Shown piece after piece: positions 5,702 to 5,850 of a stretch of 5,850 nt of DNA (position 1 is the stretch's first letter; every line of letters starts with the position of its first letter). This DNA comes from Sulfurimonas sp. (GTDB lineage Bacteria > Campylobacterota > Campylobacteria > Campylobacterales > Sulfurimonadaceae), in the NCBI GenBank assembly GCA_027047745.1, contig JALTUB010000170.1:1-5850 (forward strand), written 5' to 3'. A program made the position numbers and the translations under genes. The notes beneath the pieces were generated by a model. The model saw only the letters and a list, made by a program, of their open reading frames with translations. It did not search any database and was not told the origin of the DNA.

Positions 5702-5850
5702 CTAAATTTTCCTGATTTTATCTCTTCAAAAAGTAATTGAGCATTAGAAGATTTTGAAACTTTTATATACTCTTGAAGAGTCTGCATTGCTTTTTTTCTT
5801 TTACCTAGTTTTACAAGTGATTTTGCAAAAACTATCCAACTTGCTTCAAT
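5698..5850 (-). CDS. C-terminal end of a TPR-like protein (partial at right edge)
   Basis: Fifty C-terminal codons plus a TGA stop are visible, and the start lies beyond the right edge. The segment ASWIVFAKSLVKLGKRKKAM (3-22), followed by QTLQEYIKVSKS (23-34), has the spacing of a tetratricopeptide helix pair, a protein-protein interaction fold. Its stop overlaps the ATG of the secreted hypothetical gene as ATGA, so the two are coupled members of the same operon. TPR proteins adjoin the ATPase gene in MSHA-type clusters (MshN), and Campylobacterota genomes often carry a TPR gene, annotated as CDC27-family, at this position. By context this may be that protein, but 50 residues are too few to name it. 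Confidence 0.75.
   Translation of the reverse strand: MEASWIVFAKSLVKLGKRKKAMQTLQEYIKVSKSSNAQLLFEEIKSGKFR
5710..5713 (-). promoter_or_regulatory. Ribosome binding site of the secreted hypothetical gene
   Basis: AGGA lies 8 nt before the ATG at 5701, inside the end of the TPR gene. It supports that start and the coupling of the two genes. Confidence 0.6.

Noticed and set aside
1..5850. CRISPR array, tRNA/rRNA, insertion sequence, toxin-antitoxin or phage-defence system
   Set aside because: I saw no regularly spaced direct repeats, transposase or integrase motifs, terminal inverted repeats, tRNA-like sequences or defence domains on either strand. Genes are tightly packed with only 71-bp and 30-bp gaps.

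Overview
The window looks like chromosomal DNA from a Campylobacterota (epsilonproteobacterial) bacterium, probably a Sulfurimonas-type sulfur oxidiser. The DNA is AT-rich. The YebC homologue has the divergent N-terminus typical of this phylum. The type II secretion/type IV pilus ATPase and platform genes lie in a compact operon of the kind these bacteria carry. The genus is inferred from protein style, not from a database search.

Layout: (1) Bases 1-1356, minus strand: a two-gene unit of a small TerB-like hypothetical protein followed 2 nt later by metY (O-acetylhomoserine sulfhydrylase), which runs off the left edge. (2) Bases 1357-1427: a 71-bp divergent control region whose two perfect TATAAT -10 boxes lie back to back in a 7-bp inverted repeat. 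(3) Bases 1428-2138, plus strand: yebC, followed by a hairpin terminator at 2141-2169. (4) Bases 2169-5850, minus strand: a tightly packed operon read right to left. It contains the C-terminus of a TPR-like protein that enters from the right edge, a 180-aa secreted protein of unknown function, a GspE/PilB/MshE-family ATPase and a GspF/PilC/MshG-family inner-membrane platform protein. Two junctions are ATGA stop/start overlaps and the third is a 9-nt gap.

How the genes work together: the right-hand operon encodes the cytoplasmic motor and membrane platform of a type IV filament machine (MSHA-like pilus, competence pseudopilus or type II secretion). The order TPR protein, small exported protein, E, F recalls the mshN-E-G end of MSHA clusters and the ctsX-E-F end of the Campylobacter transformation cluster. 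The ATPase N-terminus carries what reads as a degenerate copy of the tandem MshEN c-di-GMP-binding motif. The left side is housekeeping: homocysteine synthesis from sulfide, and a translation/regulatory factor. I see no mobile element, CRISPR array, tRNA or rRNA. Apart from the uncharacterised 180-aa and TerB-like proteins, this is an ordinary chromosomal region.
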